Assembly: GCF_016887965.1 (NCBI RefSeq)
Contig: NZ_JAFDVD010000020.1
Location: 1 to 64,000, forward strand
From: Phycicoccus sonneratiae
GTDB taxonomy: Bacteria > Actinomycetota > Actinomycetes > Actinomycetales > Dermatophilaceae
Direction: 5' to 3'
Length of the DNA: 64,000 nt
In this document: positions 32,862-41,796 of the stretch, piece by piece
How positions within the stretch are numbered: position 1 is the stretch's first letter
Layout: every line of letters begins with the position of its first letter
Made by a program: the position numbers and the translations under genes
The notes under the pieces: generated by a model
The model's input: the letters and a program-made list of their open reading frames with translations, nothing else
Told to the model about the DNA's origin: nothing
The model's database searches: none

Positions 32862-33064
32862 GTGTCTACCTCCACGCACTAGCGCACCGCGTCCCTCCAG
32901 CGGCAACGGATCTCACGCTAGGTGGCGTTTGTGAAGGGGTGGGCAAGCGTTGGGTAAGGCTTTGGTCAAGGGTGGCGCCCGCGGGCCCGGAACCCCTCCG
33001 AACGGCTGATGGGCGCCTCGTCCGGAGGGCGCGTGCCGGGTTCGGCCGCTCGGCCACGGGGCCG
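32862..33064. promoter_or_regulatory. Divergent whiB3-guaB control region
   Basis: About 200 bases without a gene and locally richer in A/T near 32915-32970. It must hold the whiB3 promoter and leader, which includes GGAGGT, and upstream elements of guaB. No palindrome or riboswitch is evident to me. Confidence 0.5.
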
Positions 33065-34678
<1,614 letters not shown>

Positions 34679-34682
34679 CACC

Positions 34683-35267
34683 GTGCGCCGGGGGGCGTGG
34701 GCGGGGATGCTGACCGCCGGCGTGCTGCTGGCCGCCGGCTGCAGCGCCGACGGGGACCGTGGGGCCGCGGGCTCCGCGTCGCCGTCCGTGACGGCCGCGA
34801 CCGCCGACCCCGCCACGGCGGCCGACCCCGCCGCGACGGCCGGGCCGTCCGGCGCTCCGGCCACCTCCACGGCGAGCCCGACCCTCCCGCCGGCGCCGAC
34901 GACCGCCACCGGGCCGGCGGACCTGCCGCCGCGCGCCGACGCGACGATGGACCCGCTCGAGCTGCGGCTCGCACAGCGGCTGGCGCAGGGGGAGGGCGAG
35001 GCGTTCCCGCCGTCGACCTGCGGCGTGGTGCGCGTGGCCGCCCGGGGTGACGACGTCTTCGGTTGGGGGTTCTGCAGCACGGAGTACGGCGGGGCGACGA
35101 GCATGAGCTCCGGCGTCGTCGGCATCCGGCACGGGCACCTCTGGGCGCCGCAGGACGGTGCGCGCCACCAGGACGACCTCGTCCGGGCCCTCGGCGCCAC
35201 GCGGGCGGCGTGGGTGCTCGACCACGAGGCCGAGCTGGGGCGCACCGCCGAGCAGCGGCACGGCTGA
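34683..35267 (+). CDS. Putative lipoprotein of unknown function
   Basis: A 194-residue protein starting at GTG, four bases after guaB. It has a lipoprotein signal peptide with lipobox LLAAGC (Cys near 20), then a long Ala/Thr/Pro linker (about 22-82). A small C-terminal domain has two cysteines (STCGVV and GFCSTE) that could form a disulphide. I do not recognise the family. Its position suggests co-transcription with guaB without implying a shared pathway. Confidence 0.7.
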   Translation: MRRGAWAGMLTAGVLLAAGCSADGDRGAAGSASPSVTAATADPATAADPAATAGPSGAPATSTASPTLPPAPTTATGPADLPPRADATMDPLELRLAQRLAQGEGEAFPPSTCGVVRVAARGDDVFGWGFCSTEYGGATSMSSGVVGIRHGHLWAPQDGARHQDDLVRALGATRAAWVLDHEAELGRTAEQRHG

Positions 35268-35301
35268 CGGGCGCCGGGTCGTGCCGGGGCCCGGTCCGAC
35301 G

Positions 35302-35307
35302 TAGGGT
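35302..35307 (+). promoter_or_regulatory. -10 element of the serine-hydrolase gene (leaderless)
   Basis: TAGGGT ends 7 bases before the GTG at 35315. Confidence 0.55.
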
Positions 35308-35314
35308 CTGGCGC

Positions 35315-36247
35315 GTGCGACGCGTCCTGGTGCTCCTCCCGCTGCTCGCGCTCGTCCTCGCCGGCGGGTGCGGGACGGCGGGGCGGTCGACGACGCCGTC
35401 ACCGAGCGGGTCCACCGCCGACGGCGAGGCGGTGCCCTCGACGGCGCCGACGCCCAAGCCGCGGCCCGTCGCCACGAAGGCCGAGGAGCTGGTGCGGGCG
35501 GTGCCGGACCCGACCGAGGTGGCGTCCTCCGGCGGCTCCGGGGGCGCTCCCGCGCAGGGCACCGGCACGGGTGGGCTGACCAGCCTCGAGGGCAACACCC
35601 GCAACCAGATCGTCTGGGCGCCGCTCTCGAACCCGTCGGCGGTGCGCACGGAGGGGTCGGTGTCGCGCTACAAGGCGTGGTCGACCTCCAAGGTCCTCGT
35701 CGTCGCGGCCTACCTCGACACGGTCGTCGACGGCGACCCCGGCAAGATCCCGAGCGGCGACCGCGACCTCATCCGGGCCGCGCTGACCCGCAGCGACGGG
35801 GACGCGGTCGTCGCCATCCGCGAGAAGATCCCCGGCAGCCCCGGCGCCGCCATCACCGCCGTGCTGCGCTCCATCGGCGACACGGCGACCGCGGCTCCGG
35901 ACCGCTCCCAGGGCTCGATGTCGTGGAGCCCGCGCGAGCAGGTGCGCTTCATGGCCGCGCTCGCCGCCGGGCGCGTGGTCAGCGGGTCGGCGAGCTCGTG
36001 GCTGCTCGGGCAGATGCAGCCGATCTCGGCCCACCGGTGGGGCCTCGGCACGATCGGCGCCTCGGCGTTCAAGGGCGGCTGGCTCACCTCGGAGTCGGAG
36101 ACCCGCCAGATGGGCATCGTCGGCGGCTACGCGGTCGCCATCATCACCGTCGGGGAGGGGCCGGCCGTCGTCCAGACCGACGGCGACTCCGCGCACGTGC
36201 AGCAGATGAACCGGCTCGCCGCGCTGCTCGCCAAGCGCCTCGGCTGA
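35315..36247 (+). CDS. Serine hydrolase-like lipoprotein (beta-lactamase/PBP fold)
   Basis: A 310-residue lipoprotein with signal ending LVLAGGC (Cys near 18), a Pro/Thr linker, then a domain of about 220 residues with STSK near 125-130, matching the SxxK active site of class A-like serine hydrolases. A candidate SxD/SxN element is SDGD near 163. The KTG-type third motif is unclear (FKGGW near 255), so it may have limited activity. It would act outside the membrane, perhaps on peptidoglycan-like substrates. The GTG is set by the -10 hexamer. Confidence 0.75.
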   Translation: MRRVLVLLPLLALVLAGGCGTAGRSTTPSPSGSTADGEAVPSTAPTPKPRPVATKAEELVRAVPDPTEVASSGGSGGAPAQGTGTGGLTSLEGNTRNQIVWAPLSNPSAVRTEGSVSRYKAWSTSKVLVVAAYLDTVVDGDPGKIPSGDRDLIRAALTRSDGDAVVAIREKIPGSPGAAITAVLRSIGDTATAAPDRSQGSMSWSPREQVRFMAALAAGRVVSGSASSWLLGQMQPISAHRWGLGTIGASAFKGGWLTSESETRQMGIVGGYAVAIITVGEGPAVVQTDGDSAHVQQMNRLAALLAKRLG

Positions 36248-36269
36248 CCCGGACTCCGGCGGCGACGCA

Positions 36270-36307
36270 GACGACATCAATCGACACTTTCGTCGATTGA
36301 TGTCGTC
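36270..36307. terminator. 16-bp hairpin between convergent genes
   Basis: Arms 36270-36285 and 36292-36307 are perfect complements around loop ACTTTC. The hairpin is 22 bases after the serine-hydrolase stop and faces the P1 peptidase stop, so it is suited to end both transcripts. Confidence 0.75.
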
Positions 36308-36369
36308 CGGCTCGGGCGGGCGGAGAGCAGCATTCGACACTTTCGTCGATTGATGTCGTCCGGCTCGGG
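36281..36369. repeat. 36-bp direct repeat, two identical copies
   Basis: Copies at 36281-36316 and 36334-36369 are identical over 36 bases. Each contains the loop and right arm of the hairpin plus CCGGCTCGGG. Only the first copy has the full left arm; the second can form just a 5-bp stem. Confidence 0.85.
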
Positions 36370-36400
36370 GTGATGTCGGCGTCGCCGGAGGCAGGACCGG

Positions 36401-37435
36401 TCAGGCGCGGGTCAGGGCGTCGCGCCAGGACGCGGCGACGAGCCCCCCGTCCTCCGACCGGTCGACCGACGTCGAGGCGAGCAGGGCCGTGACGATCGCC
36501 CGGGTGACGCAGCGCGCCGCGGCGTCGTGGAGGTCGACGAGGTCGAGCCCGGCCGGCGCGGTCTGTGCACCGGTCGCGAGGGCGAAGACGGTGTCGCCGT
36601 CGAACGGGGTGTGCACGGGCGAGAGCGCCCGGGCGATGCCGTCGTGCGACACCGTCGCCAACCGGCGGCAGCCGCCCTTGCCCAGCGACGCGTCCGTGGC
36701 GACGACGACCAGCGTCGTCGCGGTGCCGGCCCTCAGCGCCTCTGCCTCGGCCCGCCGACGCTCCCAGTAGGCCTGCGCGGCAGCCGGGTCCGGGGCGGGG
36801 AGGTCCGCGAACTCCTCACCCAGACCCCACGCCGCCCCGAGCAGCGACCCGTCGTCACCGACCGCCGAGCCCACGGCGTTGACGGCCACGAGCGCGCCGA
36901 CGGTGAGTCCGGACTCGAGCACCGCCGACGCCGTGCCGACCCCGCCGTGCAGCCCCCCGGCCCGCGCCCCGGTGCCGGCGCCGACCGCCCCGCACGCCAC
37001 CGGCCCGTCGCTCGCGGCGGCGTAGGCCGCGGCGCCCTCGGCCGGTCCGGGGTGGTGGCGCCAGATGCCGCCGCGTCCGAGGTCGAAGAGGATGGCCGCC
37101 GGGACGATCGGCACCCGCTCGTCCTCGCCGGGTCCGACCGGCCAGCCGCGCCCGTCCGCCCAAGCCGCGTCGGCCACCCCGTCGGCCGTGCCCAGCCCGA
37201 ACGCGCTCCCGCCGGAGAGGACGACGGCGTCGACCGCGTCGACGGAGTTCGCGGGGTCGAGCAGGTCGGTCTCGCGGGTTCCCGGTCCGCCGCCGCGCAC
37301 GTCCACCCCACCGACCGTGCCCCGCGGCGGGACGACGACCGACACCCCGGTGAGCCAGCCGGGGTCGTCGCGGGTGACCTGACCGACGCGCACGCCGGCG
37401 ACGTCGGTGATGGCGTTGAGGGGTCCGGGGTGCAC
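36401..37435 (-). CDS. P1-family (DmpA-type) peptidase
   Basis: A 344-residue N-terminal nucleophile-like peptidase of the DmpA/BapA family, which releases N-terminal amino acids, often D- or beta-residues. It begins NAITDVAGVRVG, carries VVLSGGSAFGL near 90, and the nucleophile region GLTVGALVAVNAVGS near 200-215. Self-cleavage ahead of the nucleophile is expected from the family. The GTG at 37435 is chosen because CATGCT ends 6 bases upstream; the longer frame (to 37492) would run through a hairpin. The leftward MFS gene lies upstream. Confidence 0.85.
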   Translation of the reverse strand: MHPGPLNAITDVAGVRVGQVTRDDPGWLTGVSVVVPPRGTVGGVDVRGGGPGTRETDLLDPANSVDAVDAVVLSGGSAFGLGTADGVADAAWADGRGWPVGPGEDERVPIVPAAILFDLGRGGIWRHHPGPAEGAAAYAAASDGPVACGAVGAGTGARAGGLHGGVGTASAVLESGLTVGALVAVNAVGSAVGDDGSLLGAAWGLGEEFADLPAPDPAAAQAYWERRRAEAEALRAGTATTLVVVATDASLGKGGCRRLATVSHDGIARALSPVHTPFDGDTVFALATGAQTAPAGLDLVDLHDAAARCVTRAIVTALLASTSVDRSEDGGLVAASWRDALTRA

Positions 37436-37460
37436 GACCCCAGCATGCCCCCGACGCGAC

Positions 37461-37493
37461 GGTGCCGGCCCCGCGGCGTGCGGGACCGGCACC
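37461..37493 (-). terminator. Terminator hairpin after the MFS gene
   Basis: GGTGCCGG, one mismatch, CCCGC, loop GGCGT, GCGGG, mismatch, CCGGCACC. It lies 20 bases past the MFS stop on the minus strand and separates that gene from the P1 peptidase gene. Confidence 0.65.
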
Positions 37494-37512
37494 GGTCAGG
37501 ACGTGGAGGGCC

Positions 37513-39174
37513 TCAGTGGACGATCACCGGGGGCGCCGCCTCGTCGAGCGCACCGTCGTCGAGCAGGTGCGACTCCTCGTGCTTGCGCGGCAGGAACGCC
37601 GCCGACACGAGCGTGAGGGTGACGAACCCGGCCGCGAACCAGAACGTGTGCGAGTACGCGTCGGCCGAGAGCTCGGCGACCCGGGCCCCGAGCGCCGCGA
37701 CCGCAGCCTGCGGGTCGGACCCCGCCTGCGACAGGAACTGGCCGACGAGCGGCAGCTGCCCGACGAGACCCTGGGCCGCCTCCGGGCCCTTGGTCTGCAC
37801 GGCCTCGAAGTACTGCCCGGCCTGCCCGACGAGCGGGCGGTCCTTGAACGCGTTGGTGAGGATGACCGAGAAGGTCGCGACACCGACCGAGCTGGCGATC
37901 TGCTGCGTGATGTTGAGCAGCGTCGTGCCGCGGGCGACCTCGTGGTGGGTCAGCGTCTTGAGCGCCGAGGTCATGATCGGCATCATCGTGCCGCCCATGC
38001 CCAAACCCATGACGAACAGGACCGGGATGAGGAAGCCCCAGTGCGAGGAGTCGGCCTCGATCTGGGTGAGCGCGAACATCCCACCGGTGATGAGCAGCAG
38101 CCCGAACGGCACGATGCGCCCGACCGGGAAGCGGTCGACGAGCGCGCCGGCGATCGGCATCGTGAGCATCGCGCCGAGGCCCTGCGGGGCCATCAGCCAG
38201 CCGGCCGACAGCGGGGTCTCGCCCTGGACCTGCTGGAGGAACTGGGGGATGAGCAGGAGGCCGCCGAAGAACGACGCGGCGAAGATGAACATCGTGACGA
38301 TCGCGACCGTGAGGTTGCGGTTCTTGAACAGCCGGAAGTCGAGCAGCGGGTGCTGCGGCCGGAAGCTGTACGCGACGAAGGCGACGATGAGCGCGAGGCC
38401 GACCAGGCCCGGCAGCAGCACCTTCGTGTGCCCGATGCCGCCCTCGCCCGGGATCGACGAGACGCCGTAGAGGAAGAGCGCCAGACCGGGGCTCATCATG
38501 AGGACGCCCTTCCAGTCGAGGGTCTCCGACGGGTGCGGACGGTCCGAGGCGAGCGCGAACCAGGCGTAGGCGAGGGCGACGATGCCGATCGGCAGGTTGA
38601 TGAGGAAGATCCAGTGCCAGCTGTAGTGGTCGATGAGCCAGCCGCCGAGGATCGGGCCGAAGATCGGGCCGAGGAGCATCGGGATGCCGAGGACGGCCAT
38701 CAGCCGGCCCATCCGCTTCGGGCCGGCCGCGCGGGTCATGATCGTCATGCCGAGCGGCATGAGCATGCCGCCGCCGAGGCCCTGGAGGACCCGGAAGCCG
38801 ACGAGCATCTCGATGCTCGTGGCGGTGGCGCAGAGCACCGAGCCGGCCGTGAAGAGCGCGACGGCGAGCATGTAGAGGCGCTTGGTGCCGAACCGGTCGG
38901 CGGCCCAGCCGGTGAGCGGGATGACCGTCGCGAGCGCGAGCGTGTACCCGGTGACGGTCCACGCGACGGTGGAGTAGTCGAGCGGGACGCCGTCCTTGGC
39001 GAAGTCGACCTGGAGGGTGCGCAGGGCGACGTTGACGACGGTGATGTCGAGGATGGACATGATCGCCCCGAGGACGACGACGCCGGCGACCTTGAGGACG
39101 GCCGCGTCGATCTTCTCGGGGTACTCCGGGGGCGCCGGGGGCGCGGAGGCTGTTGCTGACACGTGTGGCTCCAT
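37513..39174 (-). CDS. MFS multidrug exporter, DHA2/EmrB-QacA type
   Basis: A 553-residue 14-helix exporter using the proton gradient. Helix 1 carries LDITVVNVAL (the DHA2 signature), and motif A-like GWAADRFGTKRLYM lies near 90-103. Helix 5 motif C is LGPIFGPILGGWL near 168-180. The C-terminus is cytoplasmic. Substrates are probably lipophilic cations or drugs. The ATG at 39174 is used; a GTG at 39162 preceded by GGAG is an equally good start. It is divergent from guaB3 with about 190 bases between. Confidence 0.9.
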   Translation of the reverse strand: MEPHVSATASAPPAPPEYPEKIDAAVLKVAGVVVLGAIMSILDITVVNVALRTLQVDFAKDGVPLDYSTVAWTVTGYTLALATVIPLTGWAADRFGTKRLYMLAVALFTAGSVLCATATSIEMLVGFRVLQGLGGGMLMPLGMTIMTRAAGPKRMGRLMAVLGIPMLLGPIFGPILGGWLIDHYSWHWIFLINLPIGIVALAYAWFALASDRPHPSETLDWKGVLMMSPGLALFLYGVSSIPGEGGIGHTKVLLPGLVGLALIVAFVAYSFRPQHPLLDFRLFKNRNLTVAIVTMFIFAASFFGGLLLIPQFLQQVQGETPLSAGWLMAPQGLGAMLTMPIAGALVDRFPVGRIVPFGLLLITGGMFALTQIEADSSHWGFLIPVLFVMGLGMGGTMMPIMTSALKTLTHHEVARGTTLLNITQQIASSVGVATFSVILTNAFKDRPLVGQAGQYFEAVQTKGPEAAQGLVGQLPLVGQFLSQAGSDPQAAVAALGARVAELSADAYSHTFWFAAGFVTLTLVSAAFLPRKHEESHLLDDGALDEAAPPVIVH

Positions 39175-39353
39175 GTCGAGTGGTCTGGGCGGGTGGTCCG
39201 CGCCGTGGGTCGGCCCGTCGTCCCCGCGGGGGGAGTGGCGACGGTGCCGAGGAGAAGTCTGCCGGAGGGGTCCGACAGCGCGGAAACGTTTTTGGGTTCC
39301 CGGCTCTTCCCGGACCCTCAGGACGCCGTCCGAACGGTCGATGCGGGCGTCGG

Positions 39354-39359
39354 TAGGCT
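39354..39359 (+). promoter_or_regulatory. -10 element of guaB3 (leaderless)
   Basis: TAGGCT ends 6 bases before the GTG at 39366. Confidence 0.6.
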
Positions 39360-39365
39360 GCCCGG

Positions 39366-40487
39366 GTGAGCGAGATCGAGATCGGCCGTGGCAAGCGCGG
39401 ACGCCGTGCGTACTCCTTCGACGACATCGCCATCGTGCCGTCGCGGCGCACGCGCGACCCGCAGGAGGTGTCGACCGGCTGGCAGATCGACGCCTACCAC
39501 TTCGACCTGCCGGTCATCGCGGCCCCGATGGACTCGGTGATGTCGCCCGAGTCGGCCATCGCCTTCGGCCAGCACGGTGGCCTGCCGGTGCTCGACCTCG
39601 AGGGGCTGTGGACCCGCTACGAGGACCCGACGCCGCTGCTCGCCGAGATCGCGACGCTCGACCCGGCGCTCGCCACGCAGCGGATGCAGGAGATCTACCG
39701 CGAGCCGATCCAGCCCGAGCTCGTCACCGAGCGGCTGCGCCAGGTGCGGGCCTCGGGGGTCACCGTCGCCGGGGCGCTCAGCCCGCAGCGCACCCAGGAG
39801 CTGTGGAAGACCGTCGTCGACGCGGGGGTCGACCTCTTCGTCATCCGCGGCACGACGGTCTCGGCCGAGCACGTCTCCGGCCGGGCCGAGCCGCTCAACC
39901 TCAAGCGCTTCATCTACGAGCTCGACGTGCCGGTCATCGTCGGCGGGGCCGCCTCGTACTCGGCCGCCCTCCACCTGATGCGCACCGGGGCGGCGGGCGT
40001 CCTCGTCGGCTTCGGCGGCGGGGCGGCTCACACGACGCGCACGACCCTCGGCATCCACGCCCCGATGGCGTCCGCGATCGCCGACGTCGCCGCGGCCCGC
40101 CGCGACTACCTCGACGAGTCCGGCGGCCGGTACGTCCACGTCATCGCCGACGGCGGGGTCGGCACGAGCGGCGACATCGTCAAGGCCGTGGCCTGCGGCG
40201 CCGACGCCGTGATGCTCGGGGCCGCCCTCGCGCGTGCCACCGACGCCCCCGGCCGCGGGTACCACTGGGGTCCGGAGGCCCACCACCCCGAGCTGCCGCG
40301 CGGCGAGCGGGTCGAGGTGGGGGCGGTCGCGCCGCTCGAGGAGCTGCTCTTCGGGCCGAGCCGGCTGGCCGACGGCACGACCAACCTCGTCGGCGCCCTG
40401 CGCCGGGCGATGGCCACCTCGGGCTACCTCGACCTCAAGGAGTTCCAGCGCGTCGAGGTCGTCGTCGCGCCGTACCAGCGCAGCTGA
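39366..40487 (+). CDS. guaB3: GuaB3-family IMP dehydrogenase-related protein
   Basis: A 373-residue IMPDH/GMPR-fold barrel without CBS domains, typical GuaB3 length. It opens with the family-like RRAYSFDDIAIVPSRRTRDP and has PVIAAPMDSVMSPE near 49-62 and GGVGTSGDIVKAVACGADAVMLG near 262-284. In the loop where IMPDH has its catalytic Cys, the sequence is GGGAAHTTR, with His in place of Cys; actinobacterial GuaB3 proteins generally lack this Cys. Function in actinobacteria is unproved; cyanobacterial GuaB3 has been reported as an active IMPDH. The GTG start follows a leaderless -10. Confidence 0.9.
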   Translation: MSEIEIGRGKRGRRAYSFDDIAIVPSRRTRDPQEVSTGWQIDAYHFDLPVIAAPMDSVMSPESAIAFGQHGGLPVLDLEGLWTRYEDPTPLLAEIATLDPALATQRMQEIYREPIQPELVTERLRQVRASGVTVAGALSPQRTQELWKTVVDAGVDLFVIRGTTVSAEHVSGRAEPLNLKRFIYELDVPVIVGGAASYSAALHLMRTGAAGVLVGFGGGAAHTTRTTLGIHAPMASAIADVAAARRDYLDESGGRYVHVIADGGVGTSGDIVKAVACGADAVMLGAALARATDAPGRGYHWGPEAHHPELPRGERVEVGAVAPLEELLFGPSRLADGTTNLVGALRRAMATSGYLDLKEFQRVEVVVAPYQRS

Positions 40488-40556
40488 CCGCGGCCGGCGC
40501 CGACCCGAACCCACCGACATGACGCGCGACGCACTGCGCGAGCCGCGCGCCCGACG

Positions 40557-40562
40557 TACCCT
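40557..40562 (+). promoter_or_regulatory. -10 element of the DUF6153 gene (leaderless)
   Basis: TACCCT ends 7 bases before the ATG at 40570 and lies in a small dyad TACCC-N4-GGGTA. Confidence 0.5.
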
Positions 40563-40569
40563 CAGGGGT

Positions 40570-41046
40570 ATGAGGAGCGCCGTGGTCGACGGACGGGGCC
40601 GCATCCTGCGGGCCGGTCTGCTGCTGCCCCTGCTCACCGGCGTGCTCGCGATGCACGTGCTGCTCCTGTGCTCCGACGGAGCCGGGGAGGGCGGCCACGG
40701 GGGACACGTGGGGCACGCGCCGGCCGCCGTCCCGGCTGCGCCCGCGATGGCGGCGCCCGCGATGACGGCGCATGCGCCGACGTCCGCGGCCGCCGACGTC
40801 GGCGCCGTCGGGACGATGCTCGTGTCCGCCGCCCGGGGCGGTGCCGTCGCGGACCGCTCGGCGACGACCGCGGTCGTCTGCCTCGCCGTGCTGGGCGCGG
40901 TGGTCGCGCTGGTCCTGCGTCGCCGCGGCGGCCTCGCGCCGCGCTCCACCTCGACCACCGTCGACCACACCCGGGTCCGACGACGCCTTGCCCGAGCCCC
41001 TCCATCCGTCCCGCTCCCGCTCCTCCTCTGCGTCTCGCGGACCTAG
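40570..41046 (+). CDS. DUF6153-like membrane protein, His-rich
   Basis: A 158-residue protein with a membrane segment near 14-33, a His/Gly-rich then Ala/Met-rich extracytoplasmic loop (GGHGGHVGHA near 43-52), and a second membrane segment near 98-115 followed by a basic tail. It resembles the uncharacterised actinobacterial DUF6153 family. The His-rich loop and the neighbouring DUF305 gene suggest a role in copper or other metal handling; this is inference. The ATG is 7 bases after a TACCCT hexamer. Confidence 0.7.
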   Translation: MRSAVVDGRGRILRAGLLLPLLTGVLAMHVLLLCSDGAGEGGHGGHVGHAPAAVPAAPAMAAPAMTAHAPTSAAADVGAVGTMLVSAARGGAVADRSATTAVVCLAVLGAVVALVLRRRGGLAPRSTSTTVDHTRVRRRLARAPPSVPLPLLLCVSRT

Positions 41047-41101
41047 ACCGCTCTCCGGTCCCGTTCCCGCACAGCACGTTCCAGAGAGAGGCAGTTCCAC
41101 C

Positions 41102-41713
41102 ATGCGCACCACCACGTCTCGGCGCGCCGCCCTGTTCGCGGCCCCCGCCCTCCTCGTCCTCGGCCTGACCGCCTGCGTCACGACCACGGACGACGACCGA
41201 GCCCCGATGGGCTCGATGATGGGCTCCCGCAGCCCGTCGACCGCCGGCTCCCCGGCCGACCACGACCAGGCCGACGTCATGTTCTCGATGATGATGGTCC
41301 CGCACCACGAGCAGGCCCTCGAGATGGCCGCCCTCGTCCCGACCCGGTCCGACGACCCCGCCCTGCTCGACCTCGCCCGCCGCATCGAGGCCGGGCAGCA
41401 GCCCGAGATCGACCGGATGGAGGGCTGGCTCGAGGACTGGGGGGCGGGCTCCATGGACCGCATGGGCTCGATGGGTCACGACATGGGCGGGATGATGTCC
41501 GCCGCCGACCTGCGCGAGCTGGCGTCGCTGGAGGGCGCCGAGTTCGAGCGGACCTGGCTGCGGATGATGGTCGAGCACCATGAGGGAGCCATCGACATGG
41601 CCGAGGACGTCCTGCGTCGCGGGACCCACGCCGGGACCAAGGACCTGGCCCTGGCGATCGTCAAGGCCCAGCAGCGCGAGATCGACGAGATGCAGGCGAT
41701 GCTCGCCGGCTGA
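41102..41713 (+). CDS. DUF305 lipoprotein, Met/His-rich
   Basis: A 203-residue lipoprotein (lipobox LGLTAC, Cys near 25) with two DUF305 four-helix halves. The half motifs MMMVPHHEQALEMA (near 64-77) and MMVEHHEGAIDMAED (near 161-175) carry paired His. Between them is a Met-rich stretch (MDRMGSMGHDMGGMM). DUF305 proteins include copper-binding CopM of cyanobacteria and often sit near metal-resistance genes. GAGAGAGG lies before the ATG. The likely role is periplasmic metal binding. Confidence 0.88.
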   Translation: MRTTTSRRAALFAAPALLVLGLTACVTTTDDDRAPMGSMMGSRSPSTAGSPADHDQADVMFSMMMVPHHEQALEMAALVPTRSDDPALLDLARRIEAGQQPEIDRMEGWLEDWGAGSMDRMGSMGHDMGGMMSAADLRELASLEGAEFERTWLRMMVEHHEGAIDMAEDVLRRGTHAGTKDLALAIVKAQQREIDEMQAMLAG

Positions 41714-41784
41714 GCGCCGTGGCGGTGCCGGTGGGACGACCGGCACCGCCACGCGACCGCGTGACGGCGGCGCCCCCCGGTGGT

Positions 41785-41790
41785 TACCCT
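41785..41790 (+). promoter_or_regulatory. -10 element of the SSADH gene in a palindrome (leaderless)
   Basis: TACCCT ends 6 bases before the ATG at 41797. It lies in the dyad TTACCC-N2-GGGTAA (41784-41797), which could be a repressor site. Confidence 0.55.
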
Positions 41791-41796
41791 CGGGTA

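Noticed and set aside
36281-36369. Direct repeats as attachment sites of an integrated element
   Set aside because: Only 53 bases lie between the end positions of the copies, with no integrase or cargo; a duplicated terminator explains it better.
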